Position numbers and translations under genes: made by a program. This document shows, one piece after another, positions 31,901 through 44,151 of a DNA stretch of 64,000 nt; the stretch's first letter is position 1, and the number at the start of each line of letters is the position of its first letter. The stretch is from positions 2,864,178 through 2,928,177 of the forward strand of contig LNAC01000039.1 in the NCBI GenBank assembly GCA_002007465.1, written 5' to 3'. The DNA is from Ailurus styani. Lineage: Eukaryota; Chordata; Mammalia; Carnivora; Ailuridae. The notes under the pieces were generated by a model, which was not told the origin of the DNA, made no database searches, and worked only from the letters and a program-made list of their open reading frames with translations.

Positions 31901-34900
31901 TGTTTTACATTTGGCTTGCATTCTTTTCTCATCAAACACAGTGCTTACAGTGTGACAGATTAATGAATAACTGTTTGTATAATTATTTGACAATTGAATG
32001 AATGTATTTTTGGTATCTAAAGAAACTAGTCTGTCACCTCTACTAATCCTAATACTATACTCAGAAAGGAGTATGTCAACTCTTTCTCAAAGCACGCCTG
32101 GGGAAATAATTTCCTTAATAGGCTTTAATTTCTTGGCAATCAATTTAATTCCCAAAGTACAAAAACAGTCAAGGGCCAGCAACTGCTAAAAAGTCATCCT
32201 TGTTTTTCCCCACCACTCCCAATGGCAAACTCCCCACCACATTACAGGCATACCTCACTTAATTGCACTTTGCACATCTGTGCTTCACAAATATTATGGT
32301 TTTCAAAAATTGAAGGTTTGTGGCAACCCTGTGTTGAGCAAGTCTATTGTTGCCATTTCTCCAACAGTATTTATTTGCTCACTTTGAGTCTCTGTGGTAC
32401 ATTTTGGTAATTCTTAGAATGTTTTAAACCTTTTTATTATATTTGCTATGGTAATCTATGACCACTGATCTTTGATGTACTATAGTAACTGTTTTGGGAC
32501 ACCATGAACCATGCTTACATAAGATGGCAAACTTAATCAATAAACATGTGTGTTCGGACTGTACCACCAATGGGTTGTTCCCCCATCCCTCTCCCTCTCC
32601 TTGGGCCTCCCTGAGACACAATATTGAAATTGGGCAATTAATAACCGTACAATGGCCTCCAAGTGTTCAAGTGAAAGGAAGAGCTGTGCATCTTTCACTT
32701 GAAATCAAAAGCTAGAAATGATTTAAGCTTAGTGAAGAAGGAAAGTTAAAAGCCGAGATAGGCTGAAAGCTAGGCCTCTTGTGCCAAATAGTTAGCCAAG
32801 TTGTGAATACACAGGAAAAATTCTTGAATGAAATTAAAAGTACCACTCCAGTGAACACACAAGTGGTAAGAAAGCGAAACACCCTTGGGCGCCTGGGTGG
32901 CTCAGTGGGTTAAAGCCACTGCCTTCGGCTCAGGTCATGATCCCAGGGTCCTGGGATAGAGGCCCACATCGGGCTCTCTGCTCAGCAGGGAGCCTGCTTC
33001 CTCCTCTCTCCTCTCTCTCTCTGCCTGCCTCTCTGCCTACTTGTAATCTCTCTCTCTGTCAAATAAATAAATAAAATCTTAAAAAAAAAAAAAAAGCGAA
33101 ACACCCTTATTGCACATTTGGAGAAAGTTTTAGTGGTCTGGACAGAAGCTCAAACTAGCCACAATATTTCTTTAAGCCAAATCTTAATCCAAAGCAAGGA
33201 CCTGTCTCTTCAAATCTATTAAGACTAAGAGAGGTGAGGAAGCTGCAGAAGAAAAAACTGCAGCTAGCCAAGGTTGGCTGATGAGGTTTAAGGAAAGAAG
33301 CCATCTCCATAACAGGAAAGTGCAAGGTAGAGTAGCAAGTGCTGGCATAGAAGCTGCAGCATGCTCTCCACAAGATCCTGCTAGGAGAATTCATGAATGT
33401 GGCTACACTAAATAACAGATTTTCAATACTGACAAAACAGCCTTACACTGGAAAAACATGCCATCTAGGACTTTCAGAGCTAGAAAGAAGTCACTGTCTG
33501 GCTTCAAAAGACAGGCTGACTCTCCTGTTAGGAGCTAATGCAACTGGTGATGTTCAGTGAAGGCCATTACTCACCGACCATTCTGAAAATCCTAGGGCCC
33601 TTAAGAATTATGCTAAATCTACTCTGCATGTGCTCTCTAAATGGAACAACCAAACCTAAATGACAGCACATCTGTTTATAACATGGTTTACTGAATATTT
33701 TAAGCCCACTATTGAGACCAACTACTCAAAAATTTCAAAATATTATTGCTCACTGACAATGCACCTGGTCACCCAAGAGCTCTGATGGAGATGCACAGTA
33801 AGACTGTTTTCATGCCTGCTAACACAATATCCATTCTGCAGCAAATGAATCAAAGCATAATTACCACTTTTAAGTCTTACTAGTTTAGAAATACATTTTT
33901 TAAGGTGATAGCTGCCACAGACAGTGACTTCTCTGGTGGATCTGGGAAAAGTATAATGAAAATCTTCTGATTCACCCTTTCACATGCCATTAAGAACATT
34001 TATGATTCATGGGAAGAGGTCAAAATATCAGTATTCACAGGAGTTTGGAAGAAGCTGATTCCAACCCTCACGGATTACTTGGAAGGGTTCAAGACTCTAG
34101 TGGCGGAAGTAACTACAGATATGTGGTAGAAAGAGCAAGCGATCTAGAATTAGAAGTGGTGCCTGCAGATGGGGCTGAATTGCTGCAATCTCATGAGAAA
34201 CGGTTACTCTCATGAGGAGCTGCTTCTGATGGCTGAGCAAAGAATAAACACTACCTGGAACTTCTGAAAGACTCTTCTAAGTAACTGCTTAGGACCATAA
34301 CCCACCTTTCCTAATTCATTTGCAGACTCAATTCCAATGCTGAAGATTACTGTAAGACACAAAAGTGACTTCACCTCAGATCCACACCCTATACTAACAG
34401 CAATTTAAGATTTAAGAAAATTAAGAGGTCCAACCCTTGTTAGAAACTATTTTTCTTTATAACTCTGACCACCATCCCACAAACATATTCTTACAAAATA
34501 ACAGATGATAAAATATAGATATTACTTAAGACAAACACACAAACAAGTACACAAATGAAAAACAATAAAAAACGTAACTATCAGAGGTATATAATTCTAA
34601 TTATTTAAACCGAGAAGTCTTACTGCTTCATCATCTTTGTTTTGTTTTTCATCTTGCTCTCTATCAGAATCTCTGTCACTACCATCATCTTTTTCACTTT
34701 GGGATTCTCTATTGGTTTCTTCTTCTTCGGAATCACTGCCTTTGTCAGAAACTTCTTCTTCGTCTTCCTTTACTGCAGCTTCCTAAAAGAAAAAAGCGAC
34801 CACAGAAGTTCTGAATATCTCAGTGAATTCTGAGTCCCTGAAGCTAACTTATTGTCATTATAATTAAATTAGCTCAAGATTACAATCTCACTATTCATAC

Positions 34901-37900
34901 AGTATATGTGGTAGTGAGACTAAAGACTTTAACATTTGGCTTATTTGCCTATTGTTATTTTATTTTTCATGTTTTTAAAATAAAAAATATTTTATCTTTA
35001 AAGCATAAAGTATATCCACAATGGCAACATGGCTCATCTTTCATAACATCAATTATACTATATATACACATATTTTTTCTTATTAAAGATTTTTTTATTC
35101 ATTTGAGAGAGAGTGAGCACACACACGTGGCATAAGCGAGAGGGAAGGGCAGAGGGAGAAAGAATCTCAAGCAGACTCCCTTAAATGTAGAGCCTGAGGA
35201 CACATGGCTCCATCTTATGACCCTGAGATCACGATCTGAACAGAAACAAGAGTCAGATACTCAACCAACTGGGCCAACCAGGCACCCCACTTGTATAATA
35301 TATTTTATTTGACTTGGGGAAATGGAAAGCTCATAGAAAAGTACTGCTTTGAGAATTTAATATTATCTTCTATAGCTGATAGAGTATAATGTAGTAAGGA
35401 AAGCCAATATCCCAGACAAAATATTTACTAATCCATTTCAAGAAGAAAAAGAACAGCAAATTAAATATAAAAAAACTCAAAGTAAATAATACAGACCCAA
35501 AATCAATTAAAGAGAAGGCAGATACACAAAAGGAAATCTAAACAAAACCAAAAGCTGGTTCTTTGAAAAGATTAATAAAACTGAGATAAGACTTATTAAG
35601 CAAGACTGATCAAAGGAAAAAGAATACAAATTACCAATATTAGGAATGAAAGAGACATTACTACAGATCCAAAAGAAATTACAAATAGAGGACATTATCA
35701 ATAACTTTGTCAATAAACCTAATAACTTAGAAGAAATGGACAAAGTCCTTGGAAAGTGTAATTTACTAAAATTGATATAAGGAAAAAAATAGATAAACTT
35801 GATACAAAACCTGGCAAGGGTATTTCTAAGAAAGGAGAATGGCAAAGCAATATCCTGTCATAAAATTAGATGTAGGAATCCTAAACAAATATAATGAAAT
35901 CCAGATAAATATGAAAAAGGATAATATATTATATTTGTTCCAGGAATGCAAGGACAGTTTAAAATTTTTAAATGCTTCAACAAAATTCACCATATTACAG
36001 AAAGGAGAAAAATCACATCATCACCTCAACAAATGGAGAAATGGCATTTAATAAAATTCGGTACTGCTCATGATAAAAATTCTTAGCAAACCTGATAAAG
36101 AATATCTACAAAAACCCTATAGCTAACATCACACTTAATAGTTTGTTCCCTTTCTCCTGGAGATAAACAAAAAGACAAGGGTGACCACCGTCCTCATGCC
36201 TAACCAATATTACACTGAAAGTTTTAGCCAATACAGTAAGACAAAAAGGATAAAAAACCAAAAAGATTAAAAAGGAAAAAGTAAAACTGTCTTTATTCCC
36301 AGATGGCATGATTGTGTACACAGAAAATCTTTTAAAAAGTACCTACTAATGGTTAGAATTACAGGCATACCTTGGAGATATTGCAGGTTCAGTTCCAGAC
36401 CACTGAGGTAAAGAGATTATCGCAATAAAGTCAAATGACTTGTTTTGTTTCCCACTACATATAAAAGCTATGTTCACACTATAGTGTGTTAAGCGTGCAA
36501 ACAGTATTCTAAAAAACGTAATTAAAAAATACTTCATTACTAAAAAATGCTAACCATCATACGAGCTTTCAGCGAGCTGTAATCTCTGATCACAGGTCAC
36601 CATAGCAAATATAATAATACAAAGTTTACAATTATTGAGGGAATTACCAAAATGTGACAGAAACACAAAGTGAGCAAATACTATTGGAAAAATGGTGCTG
36701 ACAGATTTGCTCAACACAGGGTTGCCACGAACCTTCAATATATAAAAAACGCAGTATCTGCCAAGTGTAAGAAATTGAAGTGCAATAAAACAAGGTATAC
36801 CCATATTGTCAGTTCAAGACTCCTTGATACAAGGTCAATATTTAGAAGACAACTGTAACTCTATGCACCAGCAATAAACACTGAAGAATGGATTTTTTTT
36901 AATGTTATATGCAACAGCACCAGAAAGTATCAAATACAAAAGGGTAAATCTTAATGAAAGATGTGTCATACCTCTGTCGCTGGGAATTACAAAACACTGC
37001 TGAGAAAAAATTAAGGAAGATCCAAATTAATAAAGATAAACCATGATTATGAAGAAAAAGACTCAATACTGTGGGGCATCTGGGTGGCTCAGTCAATTAA
37101 GTGTCTGCCTTCAGCTCACGTCATGATCTCAGGGTCCTAGGATGGAGCCCCATGTTGGGCTCCCTGCTCAGCAGGGAGCTTGCTTGCTTCTCCCTCTCCC
37201 ACTCCCCCTGCTTGTGCTCAATGCTCTCTCTCCCAAATAAATAAATAAAATCTTAAAATCTTTGATAGGCAGAAATGTCAACAGGACTCAAAAGCACTAA
37301 CCATAAAATCAATGAAAGACTTCCTTAAAATTAAGTACCATCAAAAGTTTCCATTAAGAGCGTAAAAAGGGACTCATATCCAGAATATATAAAGGAATCC
37401 TACAAATCCATAAGACAATCCAATAGAGAAAGAGGATATTCAAATGGCTGGTAAGTATATGAAAAGATGCTCAATATCGTTAGTTATCAGGTAAATAAAA
37501 ACCACACACAGAGATACCACTACAGATCCACCGTAGTGGTTATATAAAAAAAAAATGGTAAAACCAAGCATTAGTGAGAATATGGAACAATTGAACTCAT
37601 ATTTTTCTAGTAGGACAATGAATAGTACACAACTTTGGAAAACAGGCTCTTTCAATGAGCTAACCATACACTTATTTTATGACCCAGCAATTGCACTGCT
37701 AGGTACATACCCAAGACAATGAAAGTCCACAAAATGACATGTACATGAATAAACACAGCATTTTTATTCAATAACAGGCAAAAACTAGAAACAACCCAAA
37801 TGTCCACCAACTGCAGAACAGACAGAAAAATTGTAGTGTATTCAGAAGATGGAGTATCACATACACACAAAGAATGGAAGGGTGCTATACACAACACAGA

Positions 37901-40900
37901 TGAATGCCATGGACATAATACTGAATGAAAGCAGACAAACATATTTCCACTTACATGAAGTTTAAGAGTAAGCAAAACTAATTTATGGTAATAACAGCCA
38001 GAAATGGAAGGTATGGAGGTAGATGGAGGGGTCACTGAGAAGAGACACAAGTAAGCTTTCTAGGGGCTAAGGTTTTCTATCTTAATCTGGGTATCATGGG
38101 TACCTACATATGTAAAATTTCAGGAACTAAACACATAGGATTTGAATATTTTAGTGTATGTTATAACTCAATAAAGATAATAACAGCAATAAACTTACAC
38201 TCCCAACAACTCCGTTTGCCTGTTTTTGTTTCTGTTGCTTTGACTGTGGTAAGGACACAGGTGTAGGTTTTTTTTTTAAAGGTTTCTTTTTTTTTGATTT
38301 AGCAGTTTTCTTGGGTCCTTTGCTCTTCTGTTGCCATCCTCCTTTTGTCCTGTTCTTATTAGTATCACCCTGCTATAAATCACAACATACATACATACTC
38401 AGAAGTTATAGCGATAGTTTCATTTGGGAGTCAGAGTAATTTTTAGATGAAAGTGGCTAAACTAAATGCTTTCACAAACTGAATTACTCTCCCACAACAA
38501 TATAAATCAATCAGAGAACTGAACAAAACACTTACTTCACCAGGAAAGACAGGTAAGAAAAATCAAGTTTTACCCCATCTTCTGCTGGCTGTTCCTCTGC
38601 AGCACAAATGGACTGCTCCTTTTCAAATACTTCCTAGGGAAGAAAAATACAAAATCTATCAACCTATATTTACCTTTCAGATAAAGTAATCTTTCAAAAT
38701 AGATGACCAATAAGTTTTTTAACTTGTGACAACTGGTGGGGGGGAGGAGAAGAGCAGCCTTGTAGCAATTACTAAATGATGTGCGCAAATTCACCAATTA
38801 CTAAATGACACTTCAAAAATTACCTTCTGAAATATCTCACATCTGTCTTAAATACATTTTGAAAAGTACAGTCTACTTAAATTTACAAATGCAATGACTT
38901 AAGATATATAAACTCATTACAAATTCAAGAATATTTTATAGTTTAAAGTAACTATATAAGTACACATGGCTGGATCAGCTGGTACAGTGTGAGACTCTTG
39001 ATCTCAGGGTTTTGAGTTCAAGCCCCATATATGGGGGTAGAGTTTACTTAAGAAACAATTTTTAATTTTTTAAAATTAATTACATATATAAATAAATAAA
39101 ATACCTAAGGGGTGGAACACCGAGAAAATCCACATAATCTAAAGACATAGCCACCACCATATAATCCACTTAGGATCAGAATAAAAGGCATGAATTTAGG
39201 ATTTAAATTCCAGTAACATTTCGGTGAGAATCTACACTAGAAGATAATAAGTGATGCTGGTTGTGTTTAATAAGCTTCCTGGAATTACTAAAGCTAACAA
39301 GCAAAAGTAATGGTAACTTAGGCTTTAAACTGTTAGCCTAATTCAGGGGTCCACAAACTATGGCCCAGTGCCTGGATTTCAAATAAAGTTTTACTGGAAC
39401 TCAACCATGCCCATTTGTGAATTCAGTAGTTGCTACAGAAACCATGTGGCCCATAAAACCTAAAAATTTATTAGCTGGACCTTTATAGAAAAAGTTTGCC
39501 AATCTCTCGTCTAATTCTACCATCTCTGCTTCATTTCTTCATTTATTAGCTGGGTTCTAGTACTTAATTATTCGAGGTTCAGTTCATACAAGAAATTGAA
39601 GATAAATATTTGATTCTTTCCTTTCTCCAGAGCAATTTTGCTTTTTTTTCCTACCAATTACCCCAGAAGTGCCAACAGCCTAAGGCCAATTTTTACTTAT
39701 TTTTTAGGCTGGGAATTTCAAAGCATGTAGGTAATATAAATTTGGATTCTATGCCTAATTCTAACCACTGGCTTTGAAGTTTCCTCTTCTCCCAGGGGGG
39801 CATTTCTCATCCAGCGTCCATGACACAAATGCTTCTTTACCACTTGGTACCATAAAATCAACACCTTTGATTTGATATATCCTACTACAAAGTATGCTTT
39901 TCCGACCAGAGGTTTTAGAGATGGGGTTTAAAGGCAGAGCATGTTTCCTGCAGATATTCACAGGCCACAGAGCAAAACAAGCTAAAATCTCCCACTAGAT
40001 GAATATGCAGAGTTAAAAATAGTACAGTCAATTAAAAACGAGTTACAACTATAGTTCTAACTTGGGAGGTAATAGTTGACTTGGGAGGTAATAAAAATAT
40101 GTAATAGAAACTAAGAAAAACAAGATATACAGGAAACATATACAATGAGATTGAATTTAATGAAAGGGAATGAGACAAGTACCAGGGCGTATATATGCAT
40201 ACAGTGTAAAGGCCCAGGCAGTAAATATGAGCATGGAGAAAGATATGAAAGGATACACATAAGACTAAATTCTGGGGGTGCCTGGGTGGCTCAGTGGGTT
40301 AAAGCCTCTGCCTTCGGCTCAGGTCATGATCTCAGGGTCCTGGGATTGAGGCCCGCATCTGGGCTCCCTGCTCGGCGGGGAGCCTGCTTCCTCCTCTCTC
40401 TCTGCCTGCCTCTCGGCCTACTTGTGATCTGATCTCTCTGTCAGGTAAATAAATGAAATCTTTAAAAAAAAAAAAAAAGACTAAATTCTGGTCCTCTTGG
40501 ACTGACAAGGGGGCTTCCTGAGGGAGGTGGGTAAGAGAAGGAATCCATGATAGTGAAAACATCATTTAACCCCACAGGTATTCACGTATTAGGGTATCTA
40601 AAGTGATGAGTTTCAAAATCAATCATCTCAGAGTGGCAGGACTTTAGGTGATTTTAATCTCTTCCTATACTTTTCTGCATTGCCTGAAGTTTTTCCCCCA
40701 GACAGTATTAATTTTTCATATAATTAGAAAAAAATATATTTTTAAAAATTAAGAGTAAATTCAGAATCGACCAAGAAGGAATACGTAATGAAATTTCAAT
40801 AATAATCAATAACTAATCTTTGTATAGTACTTTAGAGTTTAAATACTATACTCACATTACCTTATTATTACAATGTTTTACACGGAATTAACAAATCACC

Positions 40901-43900
40901 ACATGAAGAATTAATCTATTTTCCAAGGTTTTTTGTATGTAAAAACTATTGTGAAAAACTATGAATATTAATTTAAAATATCAAAACAACTAATAGGACT
41001 TGCAAAATTAGATTTTGACAGTTTTGACTTTGAGAATATGTGACTTAAAATGAGAAAATAAATATAAGAACTTTAACACGTAACTTTTTTCCCCTTTTTC
41101 TCATTGAAGTATAGTTGACACACAGTGTTAAACATTAGTTTCAGGAGTACAACATAGTGATTCAACAACTCCATATGTTATGCTGTGTAACCATACAACA
41201 CTATTACAATACCCTTACCTATAGTCCCTGTGCTATACTTTGAATCCTATGACTTATTCAATAATCAGAGCCTGCACCTCCTTTCCCCTTCACCCCTTAA
41301 CACATAACTTTTTTTTTTAACACGTAACTCTTAAAGCATAAAAATAAAAAGAGATTACTTACTGCCATTGTTTGCCTTGTCAATTTAACCAACACTGTAA
41401 CTAGGGATCCTACCGTGATGTTGTTGCTATCTTCATCATCCAATACTACAAGATGAGAGTAAAAAATCAAAGTAAACAATTAAAATTCAATTTGGTACTT
41501 CAGTATTTCAAATATATTTTAAACTTAATAAAAAAATATTTTGATTGTCTACTCTATAAAAAACACTCCACTAGATGCTTTCAACAACGCACTCATTTAA
41601 TCTTTAAAATAGCTCTCTGAAGATTATTTCCACTTTAAAGAAAGGGAGGTTTAAAACTAAAGTAAAACGACTCAGGTCACATCATGACTATATTGGCACT
41701 GGCAAGTTTCAAACCCTGGTCTTTTAAAACAAAGTATAATGTGAGGACTACTGTAACACTTTCTTCCACACTGATATAAAAATCTGTTACTCTATTAAAT
41801 TGTGCAAACCTTGTAATCACAAGATTTTACCTATATGATTAATGCCAGTCTGTCAGAAATAAAATAATTAGAACTAGTATTCCAAGTCACATTAAGTTTA
41901 TTTCTTAAGGCAAGAACTTAAGAGTTTTGTTTATAGTAAAAAGAAAAGCTTGAAAAGCTTTTGCAATTGTTTAATTTTTTAAAAACCACATTTGTTACAC
42001 ATATTGCTAGAGCTATTAAACTTAACATTAAAATTAATAAACATTAAAATAAACATTAATGTTAAAATTAATAAATAAAATAACTTATCCTATCTTATTC
42101 AAATTCCTTTTTCCTCCAAATTTTATCTGTAAGTCTTCTTCACTATGTATTTCTGCCTACAGATTTTTCTAAGTTTGTTATGTTCATTTTACATAGATTT
42201 AGATTAGCATACTCTGTTCTGGCCTACATTAACATACCACCAGTTGGGAAAAAATGGCTTCCAAACTATAACTGTTTTCTCCTCCATTACTGGCTGTGAG
42301 ATGCAACAGCTGGGCATTAAGAAGGATATAATATCCTGGGGCACCTGGGTGGCTCAGTCAGTAAAGCATCCGACTCTTGATCTCGGCTCAGGTCACAATC
42401 TCAGGGTATGGAGATTGAACCCCAGATCAGGCTCCATGCTGAGTATGGAGCCTGCTTAAGATTCTCTCTCCCTCTGACCCTCCCCAACTGACCCTCATCT
42501 CCTCCTCCTCCCTCACACTCTAAAAAAGAAAAAATAATAATTATTATTAAAAAAGGATACAATATCCTTTCTTCAATCTGGAAGTCTCCATTATCTCATA
42601 TCAAATCTGGGCTACACATTCGTCAACACTGTACAGTTGTATGTGCATGAGCACTGCATGTGAATTAACAGCTATAACAATATCTACCTGCCATTTGAGG
42701 CTTTCAAGTGGAGAAAAAGCCTACAGGAGATTCCATCCAGCCTCTAAGCAATGTGGGAAAGTGACCTACCATCTCTAGCACTGGATCTTGAAGATGCCCC
42801 TTTCCTACTTCTAAAATTCTTCTACTCTCCATTAACTATATTACTCATATTACACATTGGGATAGCATTGTGAAAATATAATAAATTGTCTATATAAGAT
42901 GCTATGGAATGAAATACATCATGAAGTTTTCCAGTGAATTCACAAGGAAATCCAAAACTCCCTACCAAAGCAGTCCCAGTTTTCATTACATGCATCCTAC
43001 ACTCCAGCCAAACTGAAACCAGACTGCAGTTTACCTTACCTCTCAAACCCCCTAGGCTTTGAGAGCCATTTATCTCTTTTCAATTCCATTAGAATGCCAA
43101 CTCAATAAGGCAGAAGCTTTGTCTTACCAATGCTTCCCCAACACTCAAAAAATTGAGTGGCGCTCAATAGTTGTTGAATGAATGAATGGCACGATATCTG
43201 TGTCATTCACTTAACACTTTCCTTATGTTTCTTTGTTTTTAGTCCTATGTTTATGTCCTATTTCCTCAACCAGACTATAAACTCTTTAAAGACAGATACC
43301 ATTCCTAATACATCCTCGTATTCTTGGCCCCACAAGAATGTTCTCACAACAGGAACTTAGTAAATGTCAATAATGTTACAATGAAGGAATGGAGCAGATC
43401 ATCTTTAATTCAGTCACCACTGTAAGATACTATTATTCAGCTATTAAAATGGGCACTCACAGGACAATTGTATAGGTAGAAAAATCGATTTTTTTCACCC
43501 CAGCAGACAGACAGGTTGAGAAAAACACATGAAATGTGGCACAGAACATGGTAATTTCCAAGGCTTACTAAAGTAAATGGGACTTTTGAAAACTAATTTT
43601 AGAACTAAGCAGCTATTTCTTTTACACTATACAATTCAAGTATTTTTCAGCGCACCTGAAAATCTTTCATTCTCTGAAAAGTTGAGATATTCCTAAAACT
43701 TGAACTACAGAACAGAGTCCTCAAGCTTCTTAATCCCATTCTGAGGATAATAAAAGTAAGGTTCTATGGGATTCTATCAGTGTTCCCAAAACTATTAAGC
43801 ATATATCATATTCCATCACAGCCACTCTGACAGGTAAACTACAGTTCTGGGAAGTCTAATTACACTTTATGATACCAAATATCTTGAGAACCTTAAACCA

Positions 43901-44115
43901 CATAAACAAAAGCCAATCTATTAAAAGGGAAAAAATGTTCAATAGGGAAACCTCCCACTTACCCTGTGATTTTATATCCATAGTCACATACGGGAAACTC
44001 CCAAGGACAGCCATAACCTCTTCATATTTTTCATCTTCCAGGAAGTGCAGTAGATTGTGACGATCTGATTCTTTTAAACTCACCAAATCCTGAATAGTCT
44101 TAATTTTGTACTGAA

Positions 44116-44151
<36 letters not shown>

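Larger units (their letters stand above)
31327..34623 (-). other. SEC63: SEC63 intron 17
   Basis: A 3.3 kb intron filled by an L2 copy (about 31450-31975) and a Tigger1-type DNA transposon (32245-34255) that hosts a young SINE. The remaining sequence has no recognised features. Confidence 0.85.
35490..38185 (+). repeat. L1M element hosting two insertions
   Basis: It starts in ORF2 ('aaccaaaagctggttctttg', 'aattaccaatattaggaatg') and passes through 'atgatctcag...'-free ORF2 phrases, then 'atccagaatatataaaggaa', 'gacccagcaattgcactgct' and a 3' UTR-like end 'gttataactcaataaagata'. Insertions are at 36362-36803 and 37074-37254. It lies antisense to SEC63 and its 3' end is about 15 bases from the exon 16 donor. 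Confidence 0.75.
34783..38198 (-). other. SEC63: SEC63 intron 16 (nested repeats)
   Basis: A 3.4 kb intron with a SINE (35083-35288) and a long antisense L1M (35490-38185). The L1M is interrupted by a Tigger-related element and another SINE and reaches almost to the exon 16 donor. Confidence 0.85.
38634..41362 (-). other. SEC63: SEC63 intron 14
   Basis: A 2.7 kb intron holding a short SINE, a hAT-type repeat, a young SINE and an L1 fragment, listed separately. 39510-40260 and 40490-41090 show no recognised feature. Confidence 0.85.
41446..43962 (-). other. SEC63: SEC63 intron 13
   Basis: A 2.5 kb intron with a MIR (about 41575-41765, minus), a SINE and two L2-like 3' ends (43060-43195 and 43230-43375, plus). 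41770-42335 and 42540-43055 hold nothing recognised. Confidence 0.8.
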
